A DNA stretch of 25,368 nucleotides from Fomitopsis serialis (GCF_022376445.1 NW_025955478.1:1-25368), one strand, 5' to 3'. Numbered from the stretch's first letter, positions 7,421 to 19,940 are shown. Translations and numbers: made by a program. Notes: a model not told the origin generated them from the letters alone.

Positions 7421-9836
7421 ATGTCGCCGCGCGATACTAGGTCGAAAGCCGCAGCAGCAGCGAAGGCGAAGGTTGGTGGGGGGAGCGCAAAGCCCCCCGT
7501 CAAGTCGACTCGCGGTAAGGCCAAATCGGCAGCCAGCGCCCGTGGTCCATCGGGCAGCATACAAGATGATGTGAAGGCGGCCCCCGACATGAAGGAAGTG
7601 CTGAGAGGGAAGTATCCAAACCTCTCAAACAAGAAGCTCGACGAGATGGTTCGCAAACTCGACACCGTCGCGGAGAAGGATGGAGTCTCTGAGAAGGATC
7701 GTCGACAAAGTACGTAGTATCGTGATTCACACTGTGTATCAGCATACTACTAGCGCATTGTGCCACAGAGATCAAGGACGACAACGACGCCTTAGTCGCC
7801 AAGGAAAAGGCGTCGGATACAGAGAAGGAGTTGGAGGATGACGAAGGAGAGCTGGTCACATCGGCGAGCAAGGGCAAGAAGAAAGCGAACGGTGAGTAAA
7901 CGCACAACTAGTGAGTGGCGAGCTCATTGTGCGTTAGATCCATCGCCGCCTAGGCCCAAGCCTCGCCCACGCAAGAGGAAGGCGACTGAGACCCCCGAGA
8001 AGGAGGCGAGCGATGACGAGGCGAGCGTGGAGCAGCCCGAGAAGAAGAAGGCGAAGACCCAGCTGGCAAGTAAGCCAGCTGGTCAGGACGCATCGGCAGC
8101 CGACGCCGCGTCGACGAGCGCAAGAGGAGGTCAGACGTCTGGTGAGCGTCATGTTCTTCGGAGCATACGGTCCTGTTTTGACGCATACCTCGCAGAGGTG
8201 TCGCCTGGACGCAAGCGTGTTGTCATACCGGAGGTGGTCATCCAGTCCTCGCCCCCGGTGTCGCGCTCGAAGGCGCCCAGGCAGGAGGAGGACCTGGCTG
8301 CATCCCTTGGTAAGTCGCTCAAAGAGTCGCGTATTTTACTCATTCGACTCGGAAGCAGGCTCAGGTACGAAATCAGCCAAGCAGACGCAGGGCGTTGCGA
8401 AGCCTCCGGAGAAGAAGACTTTCCTGCGTCTGGAGGACAGTGACGAGGAGAATGAGGACGATGACGAGGAGGCGGGTGAGGGTGACGAGGACGAGGTCGA
8501 GGACGAGGACGAGGAAGGTTCTGGACAGGGCGGTGAGCCACTGGTGTGTCTTACAACTCACGCTGATGACTGACATCTGTGACAGCAGGTTCGCCATCCA
8601 GAGCAGGAAAGGGTGCAGCAAGGCGTACTCGTCGCGTCAAGATGGAGTCGATGTCCCCCATCCACGTCCCGGACGACTCTGACGACGATGGCAGCGAGTA
8701 CAAGGTGTCAAGTCACGACCGAGAGGAGGACGTTGACGAGCTTGATGGCGACGTGGACATGGATGACGAGGTGAGACTGTGGCTTGGAAGGCGGCGTTTG
8801 ACTGACGTTTGGCCTAGATCGTCGTCAAGGTCAAGGACAAGCCTCAGCAGAAGAAGAAAGAGAAAGTCCAGAGCAAGGGCAAGCGCAAGGTCGGCCGGCC
8901 TAAGAAGGTCATCGACGTCGACAACAACGTGCTCGAGACGATGACGCAGGAGCCTTTGAAGAGCTTCCTGCACCACGCCCAGCAGGAGTTCCGCGTGTAC
9001 CTCAGCTTGGAGAACGCGTGGCCTCGAGTCATGAAGGACGGTCGTATGGAGAAGACCGAGAAGCCCGTGGAGATCATGAAGATGCTCATGGAGAAGCACG
9101 AGAGGTACAAGACCGAAAAGTTCTTGACCGCGTACAACAGGGCGTGGGCGGATACTACAGTGACTCGCGGGAGGATGATCCACTATGTGAGTCGTCACTT
9201 GATGATGTCTCAGCGGTGACATGAGCATCGAGCAAATTGTCAGGTGGCGAAGGTGTCATCTCAACTTCGTCAGGAAGTCAAGCAGAAGGCAAAGCGCGTC
9301 GTCGAGAAGAACTTCCTCGCGTTCAAGGTGCCGCAACACGGCTCTGACGGCAAGAAGCTCAGCAGTGCTGCGTACAACGAGAAGACGGCGAGTCACCTCG
9401 AGGCTCTCGTGAAGTTCTTGAAGCAGGACTTCGCGTTCCATCACGGCAACTTGGAGATGCCAGATCCGATGGTGGATCCCTCGGTGCGTGTGCGTGCCAA
9501 TGTCTAGGTACAGCTTACTGATATGTATTAGCTGTGGGTGGCCAACCTGGACGCTCCCTTCCACAACGAGGCTGTGGCTGAAGTCGCAGCTTGTCAGTGG
9601 TGGTCTGGAGCTCATCGGGAGGCCATGCGGCCTGAGAACCACGCGCGGTTCGACATCAACAAGCAGCCCCTGTCGAGCAACATGATAGCTCTGGTCTGCT
9701 CTGCGGTGAGTACGATACCCTAGGTACTGAAGCCTCTATTCAAGTCATTGTGCATTAGATCATCGTTGCGCTGGACGAGGCCGTCAAGGTGAACGTCACT
9801 GTCAGTTTCGACAAGAAGACGTACGCCACCGAGTAA
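7421..9836 (+). CDS. AT-hook and DUF6532-like nuclear protein
   Basis: Ten exons: 7421-7709, 7769-7891, 7938-8141, 8196-8309, 8359-8532, 8589-8770, 8818-9186, 9244-9483, 9532-9705 and 9759-9836. They join in frame to 648 aa. Residues 1-362 are low-complexity and charged (KKAK, DEDE runs). An AT-hook-like KRKVGRPKK lies near residues 384-392. The C-terminal part from about 400 has the layout I associate with the basidiomycete domain DUF6532: a helical start, SQLRQEVKQKAKRVVEKN, AFHHGNLEM, ACQWW, and NMIALVCSA followed by a short strand region. It ends early, at FDKKTYATE, compared with the - strand paralogue. The start follows a TET/JBP exon by 197 bp on the same strand. Function is unknown; nuclear and DNA-associated is an inference from the AT-hook and charge. 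The exact acceptors of exons 5 and 6 have alternatives. Confidence 0.8.
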
Positions 9837-10420
9837 GGAATATTATTTGTTTATAGCGCCGGCCTACATCAGGAAAAACCGATTTGTCTTGAGAGGCTTT
9901 TAAGACACATCAAGGCGAAGAAGGCAGAAAGACAAGTCATTCTTTTGAATGCCTTGTCAGAGACTTGAAAGCTGCTCAAGTGGCTTGCATGACTTAAGAC
10001 TGAGACCAAAAGTATGCCTGTCACGCTGCTCAGATGCTGCACGCATTTGGCTTATTTACCTTGGGTCAAGTCTCTCAAGCCGTATATACACAATGTCTTT
10101 ATAACTCACACTCAAGTAGCCTTTACTTTGTGGCTTTCTATTAGGTACACAATTTGTTCAAGCAATGCTTATTTGTTTCCACCAATACGGGTACAGCATC
10201 GCAATATATATATTCATGCACGCTCGTACAGTTGGTACAACAATCGACATTTTACGTACAGCAAAACACAACAGGCCGGAGAGCAACGTACCACTAATAG
10301 TACAGACATACAGCAATGATAACACGACAACAAATCGAAAGAAGCAGTTACCTCCAAGGATGTGGGTATAGTAGATGATGTTAGAGATGAGTGATCTGAA
10401 AATCCGTTCAGAGATCTGTT
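9837..10420. other. Intergenic region between convergent genes
   Basis: This is AT-richer than its surroundings and holds the 3' flanks of two converging DUF6532-like genes. I see no ORF with coding character, no RNA gene and no repeat. Confidence 0.6.
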
Positions 10421-13370
10421 TCAGCAATAAAATTGACTCTCATACCCTTGGAGTAGAGACGGCAGCGAGCAGCGGCGTTCAGGCGGGGACGGTGTCTGCG
10501 TTGTGAATGGGTTCGTCACCTGGGTTGCCACATCAGCTGTAGGGGCCGGAGAGAGACACGAGGTGTGTACCTACCCTCACGTTCGTCCGCGTCGACTTCT
10601 TCCTCAGCGTCGCCGGCCCTCTTGCTCGAGGACAATGTTGGCGCGTCGGCATTCGTAGGCTCTGTACAGATTCAGGTCAGTGATTGCCATACTACAACGG
10701 TCTTGTCTGCTTACCTTTTCTCCCTTTTGACGACGAGGGTTTGCCGCTAGACGAGGGCTTCGGAGCAGTACTCGACGACGTAGTAGGCTTGCTGCTAGAT
10801 GAGGGCTTCGCCGCGGTACTGGATGCCACCCCACCTGGATTCGATGTTGACTGGGCGGGTGCGTCGAGCACCATGTCTTGAAGCTTCGTCCACTTCACGA
10901 ACTCCTCCCCGTCGTCCTTGTCGGAATCTTCCTCATCGTCGCCCTCAACTCGGGAGCTACCAGAAACATAATCAGTAACTATGTTGTATGTGTGAAACGA
11001 ACACTTACCTGATACGAATCCACAACTGCTTCTTCATGTCGGCGTAGTAGTCCGGCGCGTTCTTCTTCGTAGCTTCGAGTATGGACATGAGATCGTCCCA
11101 CCTAGTGAAAGTTCAGTGACAATGTCACGTAAAGGTACGCAGAACAACTGACTTCGGTGCGAATTGCTTGTTCGTGAACGCTACTGGGTTCCCGAACGCT
11201 ATCTCGCTCAACGCCGCTTCGATCTGAAGGAATACATCAAAACGAGATGCTGTGCGATACGTCCCAGACTCACCGAGTTGCAGGCCAAAGCAATGAGGTT
11301 ATCGGGGACCTTGCTGAAGCGGTCAACGGGTATGTTCGCGCCATGACCCTGGAACCACTGCTGCACGATGATCTCCGAGATTGCGGGATGCCTGAACAGA
11401 AGCTCTGACTTGACAGAGCATTTCTAATCACAAGATTAGCAGATATCGTGATGCAACAACGCACCACCAACACGTCTAGCTAGACTGTACGTACCTCCTT
11501 GTCCAGCTTATCCTTGGCGTTCCAGACGATCTTCATGTCACCGAACACAAAGTTCGGGATCTCGCGCTTGCCGCCCTTGACCTTCATCGGGTGAGTTTTG
11601 AGGAGCCACTGGGCGAGCAATACACGTTGCTGGACCGTCAGGTTGCTCAACCCATACGAGTGTTCGACCACGCTCTTGCCTTTCCTCTTTACCTCGTTCC
11701 GGAACTGAGCTGCCACGTTCCAGACCTGCTGAGAATGAGGCTAGTCATAAAGTTCACCGGTGTCCGTCACTCACCACTGTGTGGACGTTGCTCCTCTTCG
11801 TGTCTCCCTCCGTTCCCTGGTCGTTCTGCAAGTCGTCGTATGCAATCCGCATACTCTTCACCCTTTTACCGTCCTTGTCGCGCATGTCACGAGCATCCTT
11901 CAGGGCATCGGCGACGAGCTGCATGTTGTCCGGCAGTCGGGAACTGGCCAAGGCTTTGTAGCCGGTCCATGCGGTCTTGAGTGCCAGACGAAGGCGGAGG
12001 AAGTTCTGTGCAGCACCGACGATCGGACGGACGTTGATGGGCAGATTGGAGGCCTTGACGCGCACACGGGCTGCTACTGAGCCCTTGCCTCTGGGCTTCT
12101 TCTTCACTCCCTTCTGAGCGATCTCCTACATACTGCGTCAGTAGTACCGCACCACATCAAATGCAAGCAATGCTTACAATGACGTCGTCTGAGTCGGACG
12201 CATGATTTGAGTCGGACGAGTCGTCCCCGCTCGCGCCCTTCACCCGGAACCCCAAGCTACTCTCATTGTCAGAAGATTGGAGCTCATCGACCTTGTCGTC
12301 GTCTTGCTCTTCATCAGAACTGGAGACGACCACCTTGCTCTTCGCTGCCTTCTTACTCTGTGGACGGGTCTGACGAACACGTTAAGCGGTCAAGTTTGCA
12401 GAACCTACGATACTCACCTTGTCTACGCTGATCTCCACGTAGGCCTTCTTCCCGCCGCGCACATCCTTCCTCTTCTCGCTCTGCTTATCCGTCTCCCCTC
12501 GCCTCGTCCTATCCTCGTCTTCCGATCCCGAGCGAACGGACGCATGTTCCTCTTCATGATCCTCCGACCGCGGGCTCTCAACTACCACCGACTTCTTGGA
12601 CGGAGGCTTCTCTTTAGCCTTGCCCTTCGCTAGAGCGTACAAAAGCACATTAGCCGTGATCTGAAGAGGTAGTTTACAGTGTAACTTACCGCCGAGAGTC
12701 TGTGCAATACGCTGCTCCGCCTCAGTCAACGACGTGTTTCCCTTCCCTGAGTCCTGCTCGGCCTTCTTGTACCGCCCGTAAGCTGGCTTTGGTTTAGCTC
12801 GATTGATACATCAGTGTTGGACCGTCTGAACTAATGAATTTGCACGTACGCCGAGCAGGGGGAGAAGGGCTCTCCATTCGTATGTCCCGCTCGCTACCGC
12901 CTTCTGGCTCGCTTCCTTCATCGCCCCCACCCTCGCCATCGGAACCCGCATCGCCACCATCGCCACCGCCCTCGCCATCGGAATCCGTAGTGCGTCTTGC
13001 TTTCTTACGGGACGGCTCCTCACCTTCAGCGTCTGATCCTTGAACTTCCTCGCGAGTCATAGTCGCCGCCCTCTTGCGCACCCCTGAGTCGGAATAAGGA
13101 TGCGTTCAGGTGATGTTTTCGAGAGCTGTGCGGACCGTACTCACCAGCCTGACGTTCCTCTTCCTTGTCCTGCTTCTGAACGGACTGTCTCTTGAGCAGC
13201 GCCTGGAGTTGCTTCTGCTCCTTGGCAGACAGAGGCGCCTCGCCACCCGACACCTTGCTGGATTCTTGCTGCTTGGCTGACTTGTTGCTCTTTCGAGCTC
13301 GAGATCCCGATGCCTTCGTGCTCGGCTGAGCGGTGAGCTTCTTAGCGGTGGAGCGAGTGCGTGGAGACAT
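10421..13370 (-). CDS. DUF6532-like nuclear protein, second copy
   Basis: Thirteen exons on the minus strand: 13370-13145, 13083-12850, 12797-12690, 12629-12418, 12369-12178, 12125-11775, 11728-11495, 11423-11274, 11223-11153, 11101-11009, 10956-10715, 10661-10575 and 10536-10421. All junctions keep frame, giving 771 aa. It begins MSPRTRSTAKK, like MSPRDTRSKAA of the + strand gene. Residues 1-330 are charged and low-complexity with lysine/arginine clusters and acidic runs. The basic KKKPRGKG follows. Residues of about 335-650 fit a DUF6532-like domain: WNVAAQFRNEVKRKGKSVVEHSYGL, HPAISEIIVQQWF, IPVDRFSKVPDNLIALACN. The tail is Ser/Pro/Lys-rich. The donor after exon 9 is GTCAGT, which is weak but frame-consistent. 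It lies 283 bp downstream of the TET/JBP gene on the same strand. The exact last two exons are less certain. Confidence 0.8.
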
Positions 13371-13653
13371 GGTGCCAGCCCGAGTCAGAGATCGCAGTGA
13401 TTGCCAGCACAGCGAGCGCGAGTAGAAGTACGGGGGAGTAAGAGTTGTGAAGTCACGACGCGGCGCGGAGCAAACGACCGCTGAGTTTCGGAAAGCTATT
13501 CCGCGCTGAGTTCCGCATGAGGTCACGGGAGTAAAACATTGGACGCGACTCGAATAAATCACCACAAGACCTTCATGTCTTTGAGTGAGCAGAATGCGTA
13601 GAATTTCACAGACCGTACGCATAGTTTAGCTACTCCAAGTCATTAGTTTGAGA

Positions 13654-16600
13654 TTAGTGGAAATAAGCGTTGGAAGCCCAGCCGTTGTGATCGCTCTCTG
13701 TCCAACGTAACATCTCCCTATCCGTATGTAGCACAATTGAAGCCCGCCGTCCCTTGTAATGTAGATTAAAGTGCGTGAGTTTGCATGAAGGAAAAATCAC
13801 AAAATGGCCGTGACGTAGCGGTATGACCAAGCCCGCTTCGTGCAGGCACAACTCGCCGCCCTCAAAATTGCCAACAGCAAGGACGACACAGACAGTGTCG
13901 TCCTTGCTGTCTCTGTGGGCGTAGGTTGCGACGTTGACGTTGATGACCAAACCCACAAACGGGTTGACCAGCGACTGCTGGTGGTTAGGGAGGATGCTGG
14001 CCGTTGCCTCGAGATGACGGTATACGCCTGGAAGAATCGTCTGGACCTACTCAGACAATATTAGCACGTTGACAATAATAGTACCGTACTGTACTGAGAT
14101 TGAGCTTACCTTGGTGTCCATCCAGCTGAACACGTCGCCAAGAATACACTCCATTGCCTGATAGATGGGCTCATGGACCACCATATCCTTGGACGGATAT
14201 GGTATCATTTGACGGTAGTTGGTCCTTGAGCGTCCGAACTTGCTCATCATTTGCGGCGGTACATCTGAAGGCGCGTCATGACCCTGTACAGAAGGCAATG
14301 TCAGTTGAGGTCAAGGTCAAACACAGTACGAGTATTCCAGACCTTCGTGGCGTGGCGGTTGTACCACGAGAAATGAATGGCTTGGAACTCGTGCTGTGTT
14401 TGTGTCGCAGTGTCCACGTCATTCAAAGGATCGGTATCGAAGCACACGACCAGCTGCTCTGTCAGATCGGCTGCCATAGCTTCCGACATTGAGGTGCAGA
14501 CCGACGCTACGAGACCGTTGTTCGCGCCTCTGAATGTCAGCACGTCTCTGTGTGTCATACGTTGTGAGTAATTGCGGCATCGTCGGAGGTAGATACGACA
14601 ATACGAGTACCACTGACCTTACAAGTTCGAGGGGTACTCGCACGTACAAGTCGTCCCTGATTCGCTTTCCTTCAGAGTACAAACCATCAAGCTGTAAAAG
14701 TAAAGTTTAACTCCATAATTGAGAAGTGATTCGCCTCGTACCTCACTCTGGAGACCCTCCAGGGTTGCAGGCCGAGCGGAGTTGGACGCATGTTGACGGG
14801 CTTGTTCTGTCCAGACAACGTTGTTGTCTCTGTCACCGCGCGGTCCCAGATAGCGCTGGTTATCCTCCTGCTGCTCGTCGTACTGGAGGCGAATCACTAC
14901 TTCCTCGTGCGGCGGGACAGGGGATGACCTGAGCGGGGAGGAAATGACGACATCGTCTGGTAAGTCGAACTCTGGAGGGACGGGAGAGTCAATCGGTGTC
15001 AGCGGTGATAACGGCCCTAGTTCGTCTATCAAGGCATTTGTGAATGCGTTGCTGGTGTCGCACTCATCGTAGCACGATCTCCAGACGTCTCTGTTTCGTG
15101 GCACCAGAGAAAAGGAGCTATAAACGATTAGTGTGCCATAACGTGGGGGCAATATTGAACTTGACGCTCACTTCAATTTCCAGGATTCAAATACACAATC
15201 AGATGCGTCAAGATGGCCGCACAGATCAGGCGGAAAATGCGATCTTGACACTCCAGGTTGGGGAGCTGCCAGCAGGATACAGTCAAGACGAATCGGGCAC
15301 AGTTCTCGCAGACGAGCTACTGCGGGGATTATGACATCTTTGACGAGCCGTCCGGTTCTTGAATCTGAGTCGGCTTAGAACAGTCAGATGTCAATAAGAA
15401 AATCAGCCTACCGTCAGGCCACCTCAGGAGATTACCGAAGTCTTGTGCGATGTGTGCGTTGGCGGTAGCCAGAGGTACTCGGAGATTCTGGGCTGCTACT
15501 AGCACCAGAAGATAGATAGAGCCTGGACATGAATTTTGAGATCAATATATATTTTGGGAACATGCATGCTAGATGTACCTCCTCCGGCGAGTCGCGCGAA
15601 CTTCACGCCGGTAGTGTTCCAGTCCTGAAATGTCCTCTTCTCTGGGGCACCCTCGACGCCTTCAAATTCTCTCCGCCAAATTCCCGCCACGGTAAGTTTG
15701 CCTTCGTCAGATTTCCCGTTATCTAACTCAAGTATCCTAGTCATGCCAGCCATTCAACACTAGGAGATATTCAAAGGAAAAGCTACGTACCTTGCCACTC
15801 TAAAGGCGAGCCTTATGTGACTGATCATCAGCCAGAAGCTGGCGGCAGCATCCAGCTTCAGGCTGCAGGCGCATCTGGCTACCAGAGAGCGCAGTGATTC
15901 GTCCTGGCGAACCGGCGCCCCCTGCAGCTCCGTCACACTTGCCTGTACTGCTCTGCACACGTCAAGGAGCCTCCTGTGGCTGAGATCTGACGTGAGGAGG
16001 GATGTGTACTTATGCACAGCGGCCCCTGTGGTAAGAGCCGGTTCAGAGGTGTTTTCCCACTGCCGTGTCTGCGCTTCCTCGGACTCCGTCGCAGATTTAT
16101 TGGCATCCATCGCAGAATTGATCGGGACGAACTGGATACCACCTCGGGGGCAAGGTGGGAGGCGATGCTGCGGTCGCTGACGTAGCAGTCTTCGAGCACG
16201 TTTGTGACCATCAGGCTTTTCAAGCCGGTTTGCTACGACAGTATTTGCCTCGAGCTGAGGGGCGTACGGGTGAGCTTCCTCGCGGGCACGACGAGAGGAT
16301 CTTGTTTGCCGCTGGGGGCCACAAACAGTCCCATTAGAAAGAACTTGATCCCCTACAGTAATCATTGGACTCTGTCTAGCAAGCAATAAGGGTAGTACGT
16401 ACCTTCCGACTCGTCCAGATTTTGGCAGTGAGTCTGGGCCTGAGCAAGCTCTGCGTTGTCAAGGTACTGTGACGTGTTCTCCTGACTCACTGTAAAAATT
16501 GATTGTTCAGCGAGAACGGTAGAACTGGCATTAAACTCACGCGCAACGTCAGCCAGCCTGTCAAGACTTGACCGTCTTTCCTGACAGTCAGTCAGGTGTT

Positions 16601-16748
16601 CAGCAAGCTGTGCAGTGGGTTGCTGGTCTTGAAGTCTTCGTAGCAGAGACGTGAGATTCTCGTTGAGACTAGGGGTGCGTGACAACAACTCCTCTAGATC
16701 CCTTTGTTCTTCCGGAGTGAGCTGCATAACGGACGGACAGAGGAACAT
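13654..16748 (-). CDS. TET/JBP-like 2-oxoglutarate/Fe(II) dioxygenase
   Basis: Eleven exons: 16748-16541, 16489-16403, 16352-15791, 15736-15579, 15522-15412, 15364-15172, 15117-14742, 14691-14618, 14529-14343, 14283-14110 and 14046-13654. They join without a stop to about 840 aa. The N-terminus is helical and coiled-coil-like, followed by a basic stretch and a middle region of unknown fold. The catalytic core is in the last exon: HxD at about H754/D756 (AHRD), FEGGELCLHEAGL, the distal His at about 802 (LTHFN), and GRRAS with Arg at about 810/811. Members of this family oxidise 5-methylcytosine or thymine in DNA; the substrate here is not shown. The start is uncertain: 16748 is the first in-frame ATG, but an acceptor-like CCGCAG lies just upstream. 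Donors GTCAGT (exon 8) and GTCTGG (exon 9) are weak. A DUF6532-like gene follows on the same strand. Confidence 0.75.
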
Positions 16749-16769
16749 TAAGGCGTCAACTACATCCAC

Positions 16770-17239
16770 TGCGGTCTGCCGAGGTAAGCCACCGGACGAC
16801 GGCTGTCCTAATTTAGGCGGGCCAGCGAATTAGCACCTTGGCGTGCAAGTGCCCCCTGGGCTCAGACAGTGCAGGATGGCATGTAGTCTCAAGAATCTCC
16901 ATATATTATGAATGTGCGAAGGACGGGGCTGAAGGAGCGAGAGTAGAGATGAGAGAGTAGCTAAAATTACAATTACACCGATGCGACGAGCAGCAATGCA
17001 CAGCGAATACGATTGCGCAGCGAATACGACGTGCAGCAACGAGCAGCGAACACAACGGGCAGCGAATAAGCGAATATGACGGGCAGCGAATACGACGTAC
17101 GACGGGCAGCGAATACGATGAGCGGCGAACACAACGAGCAGCGAGCAGCGAACACAGCGAATACAATGAGCAAACGGGACGACAACATGAGGATGAGCCA
17201 ACTGCCAGGATCTATGTTCTTCAGCGGCGAGTAGTACGC
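16770..17239. other. Gene-free spacer upstream of the TET/JBP gene
   Basis: This is the region between the 3' end of the gene at 17240 and the TET/JBP gene, both on the minus strand. It should hold the promoter or first exon of the TET/JBP gene, but I cannot identify either. About 200 bp of it is a degenerate minisatellite. Confidence 0.5.
16975..17172. repeat. Degenerate minisatellite, GGGCAGCGAATACGAC-like unit
   Basis: About a dozen imperfect copies of a 14-17 bp unit with core GCAGCGAA(T/C)AC(G/A)A run head to tail. Long minus-strand frames across it are by-products of the repeat. Confidence 0.8.
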
Positions 17240-19895
17240 TCATTCAGAACCAGTGCTGGCCTGTGAGTCAGCGTCAAGCTGTGAGGAGTTCGATTCACCC
17301 TGCGACAATGATTCCGCGTCATTCTCATCCTGCGACGATTCATCGGCATCCTGGGATGAGTCGTCGGCATCCTGCGACGATTCGTCGTCATCCTGCGACG
17401 AGTCGTTACCCCGCGACGACCCCTGCTGCGACGACCCCTGCTGCGACCCCTGAGACGACTCGCCGTAGTTGCTGTCTTGAGAGTAATGGCCGTCGTCCAC
17501 GTCGGGATTGAACGACAGATCACGGAGGGGGTCACTCGGTATCGGGTCGCTCGAGCCGTCAGCAGAGCCCAGGTAGTCGGAGTCCGTCAAAGAACTTTTC
17601 TTGTCGACGAGCGCGGTGTCGAGGTGACGCCGTTTGAGAGCCCTTCTAGCCCGTCCAATGTCACCCTCGTCAAGGGCCCTCTTGAGAGACGCCCCTGCCT
17701 TGAACGCCTCTTTCCGGCTTCCGACAATTCCGTCGAACGAGTACTGGGTAGTCGCGTTCGTGGCCTTGGCGTACCGTTCCTCCGCCAATCGCCAGCTCCC
17801 GGAGCCGACCAGGGCCCTAACTACTCCCACCGGGCTCTTGATGGGCGGCAGGCTGAGGTCAGGTAGCTTGTCGATCTTCTCCTCGAACGCCACGAGTTCC
17901 ACGGGGGTGCATTGGCTTGACTTTGCGATGATGAGGTTGTGGAGGACCTTGTGTCGTACAGACAGCATACACTCTCGCCATCTCGCTTCCCACTGCCTGA
18001 GCGCCTGCTTCTGCTCATCAGTGGCGTACCTCCTGCGAAGAAGCTGGTGCAAGTAAGCACTTTTCGTCTGAGAAGGGACTATGAGCACTTACTAGGGCCT
18101 TCCCGCTTCTAACCCACTCCTCCAGGTCGTCCTTCCAGTGCTTCGCGAGGTACGTGTGGTCCTCTGCGCCCTGTAAAACCCACATGTACGCACGTATTTC
18201 CCCTACGTATATCCTACCTCCGTAAGCGATGCCTCCCGTGATGCAGTCGTCATCCGGGCAGGGTAATTCGACCCAGTCTTGTTTGTTGATGTCCACACCG
18301 GGGGGAGCTTTCTTGACGGCCTTCTCCTGCGTGGAGACGACCACGAAGACAACGGACGAGATCTTCTGGCCTCGCTGGGGGGGGAGAGGCGCCACGGGGG
18401 GTGGCAGGGGAGGGGGAGATGGAAAGGATGCGTCGGAGAGGGGCGATAGGGGCGAGGACACGTCCGGTAGAGGAGTGAGAGGAGAGGACGGTTCCTCGCC
18501 TGCGTGCTCCGTCTCAGGGCCTGCCGGCGTCTGTGTCCCGTCGTCGTCCCCGTCCTCCGTCTGAGTCTGTGTCCCGTCATCGTCATCCGTCTGCATCTGC
18601 GTCCCGTCTTCATCGTCCGTCTGTGTCTGCATCCCGTCCTCCGTCTCTTCACCTTCCGATCCCGCCACCGATGCCATCTGACGCACGTAGGTGTGTTCCG
18701 CCACGCTTTCCGAGGTATCGGACGCCGTCATGTTGTCTGTGACCTGCAGGCTGGTTAGACGGTAGGGTTACCGGTGGAGATGAAGCTCACCTTTGCAAGC
18801 ACATGCGGTGCGCTTTGTGTTCTCGCCGACTCAATGAGTACGCAGTCACTGTTCAGGTTGATGCAGAGCTTGTTCTTTTTCGCCTGGTTGAAGAGTCCTA
18901 CCATGCAGTCAGGGACCTCTATGTGGTCCTCCCTAACTAGCAGCCTTGCGCCGTTCTGCGTCACCAACGTCCCAGGTACGCGCACCTGATCAACCACCGG
19001 CTTGATGATGTCCTCGACTACGGTGCTGGCGCATCCCAGCACGACGTCTTGATGCAGACCGCTTGCAGAACCGGCCACAACGGTCGCCATCTTACGGTCG
19101 TAACGGAACCTAGAGTATCAGGATTGTAGTGAGAATGACATACACGATAGCGTACATGTAACTCACCAAAAATGACGCAGAATCTCAGGTTTGTCTCGCA
19201 ATTTTGAGCGAAGAAGATCCCAATCTTCCGGCTGGAAATTGGGAGTCTGAAAATCGTCAGCTAGGTACGGTTGGTGTCACCGTACGCAAGTACCTCTATT
19301 AAAACGTCGGGCAACGCCGGGAAGTCCCTGTCTTCCAAGAGGTTGCCGAATATTCGTCTGGCAAAAGGCCAGCGCTGCACAGCCTCCACGTAGTCCTCGT
19401 CGTCGACACTGGTGGGGGGAGAGGACGGCGGTGCTAGAGGAGGTCATGAGTTAGTACAACGAGAAGATAAGTAGAATCACACTTACCTAAGTCGCTGAAG
19501 TTCCAGGTATGATTCAAGTTCGTCGGTGACACGCTAGACGAGTACTTGTCGGAGAGGTGGCGACTGTCCCCAAGTTGGACCAGTCGTCGATAGTGAGGTC
19601 CCTGAAGCTGCCTAGGGGCTGGAAGGTAGGAGAGTGAGGGGGAGGCATGAGGACAGAAGCACGAGAGACCCTGCAGCACGAGGGATAGGGCATGGGAAGG
19701 AGAATCACTACTATTAAACCTCGCGTCAAGTGACCGGAGTTGAACGGGACTGTCGGGACGGGCAGATAGGTATTCCGACACGTACTTTGGCTGCCGAGGC
19801 ACTCCTCCAGGACCGCGCAGACCAGTACTCAGTATCTTAACCACCCATACTGTATACCGTCTGCGCCGGCGCCCACAAGACCCACCGAATCTCAA
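17240..19895 (-). CDS. Unknown protein with possible nuclease-like motif and SSQD-rich acidic tail
   Basis: Well-supported exons are up to 19487 (5' end unresolved), 19433-19294, 19246-19167, 19109-18791, then 18743 to about 18130, and about 18058-17240 (stop TGA 17242-17240). The junction near 18060-18130 is not settled. The 19109-18791 exon encodes a compact domain: HIEVPDCMVGLFNQ, then CVLIESARTQSAPHVLAKV. A PD followed by ESAxxQS and Lys resembles the PD-(D/E)XK nuclease-like pattern seen in many unnamed basidiomycete proteins (inference, weak). It continues with DDG(T)QxQT acidic repeats, then WVELPCPDDDCITGG and YVGEIRAYMWVLQGAEDHTYL. The last 70 residues are SSQD/SSQ repeats. No in-frame ATG is seen in the first recognised exon (up to 19895), so upstream exons are missing or displaced, possibly by the insertion near 19990. 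It lies upstream of, and parallel to, the TET/JBP gene. Confidence 0.6.
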
Positions 19896-19898
19896 GGG

Positions 19899-19914
19899 TC
19901 AGGGCCGGCCCTGA
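19899..19914. repeat. 16-bp perfect palindrome
   Basis: TCAGGGCCGGCCCTGA, 26 bp before a larger hairpin. Direct repeats TTAAG flank the interval between them (TTAAGTCTGTTAAG at 19918-19931). It may belong to the same inserted element. Confidence 0.8.
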
Positions 19915-19940
19915 GTGTTAAGTCTGTTAAGTCCCCGTTG

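Noticed and set aside
16830..17243. Several minus-strand frames rich in Arg, Cys and Ser
   Set aside because: They are translations of a degenerate minisatellite in three frames, not genes.
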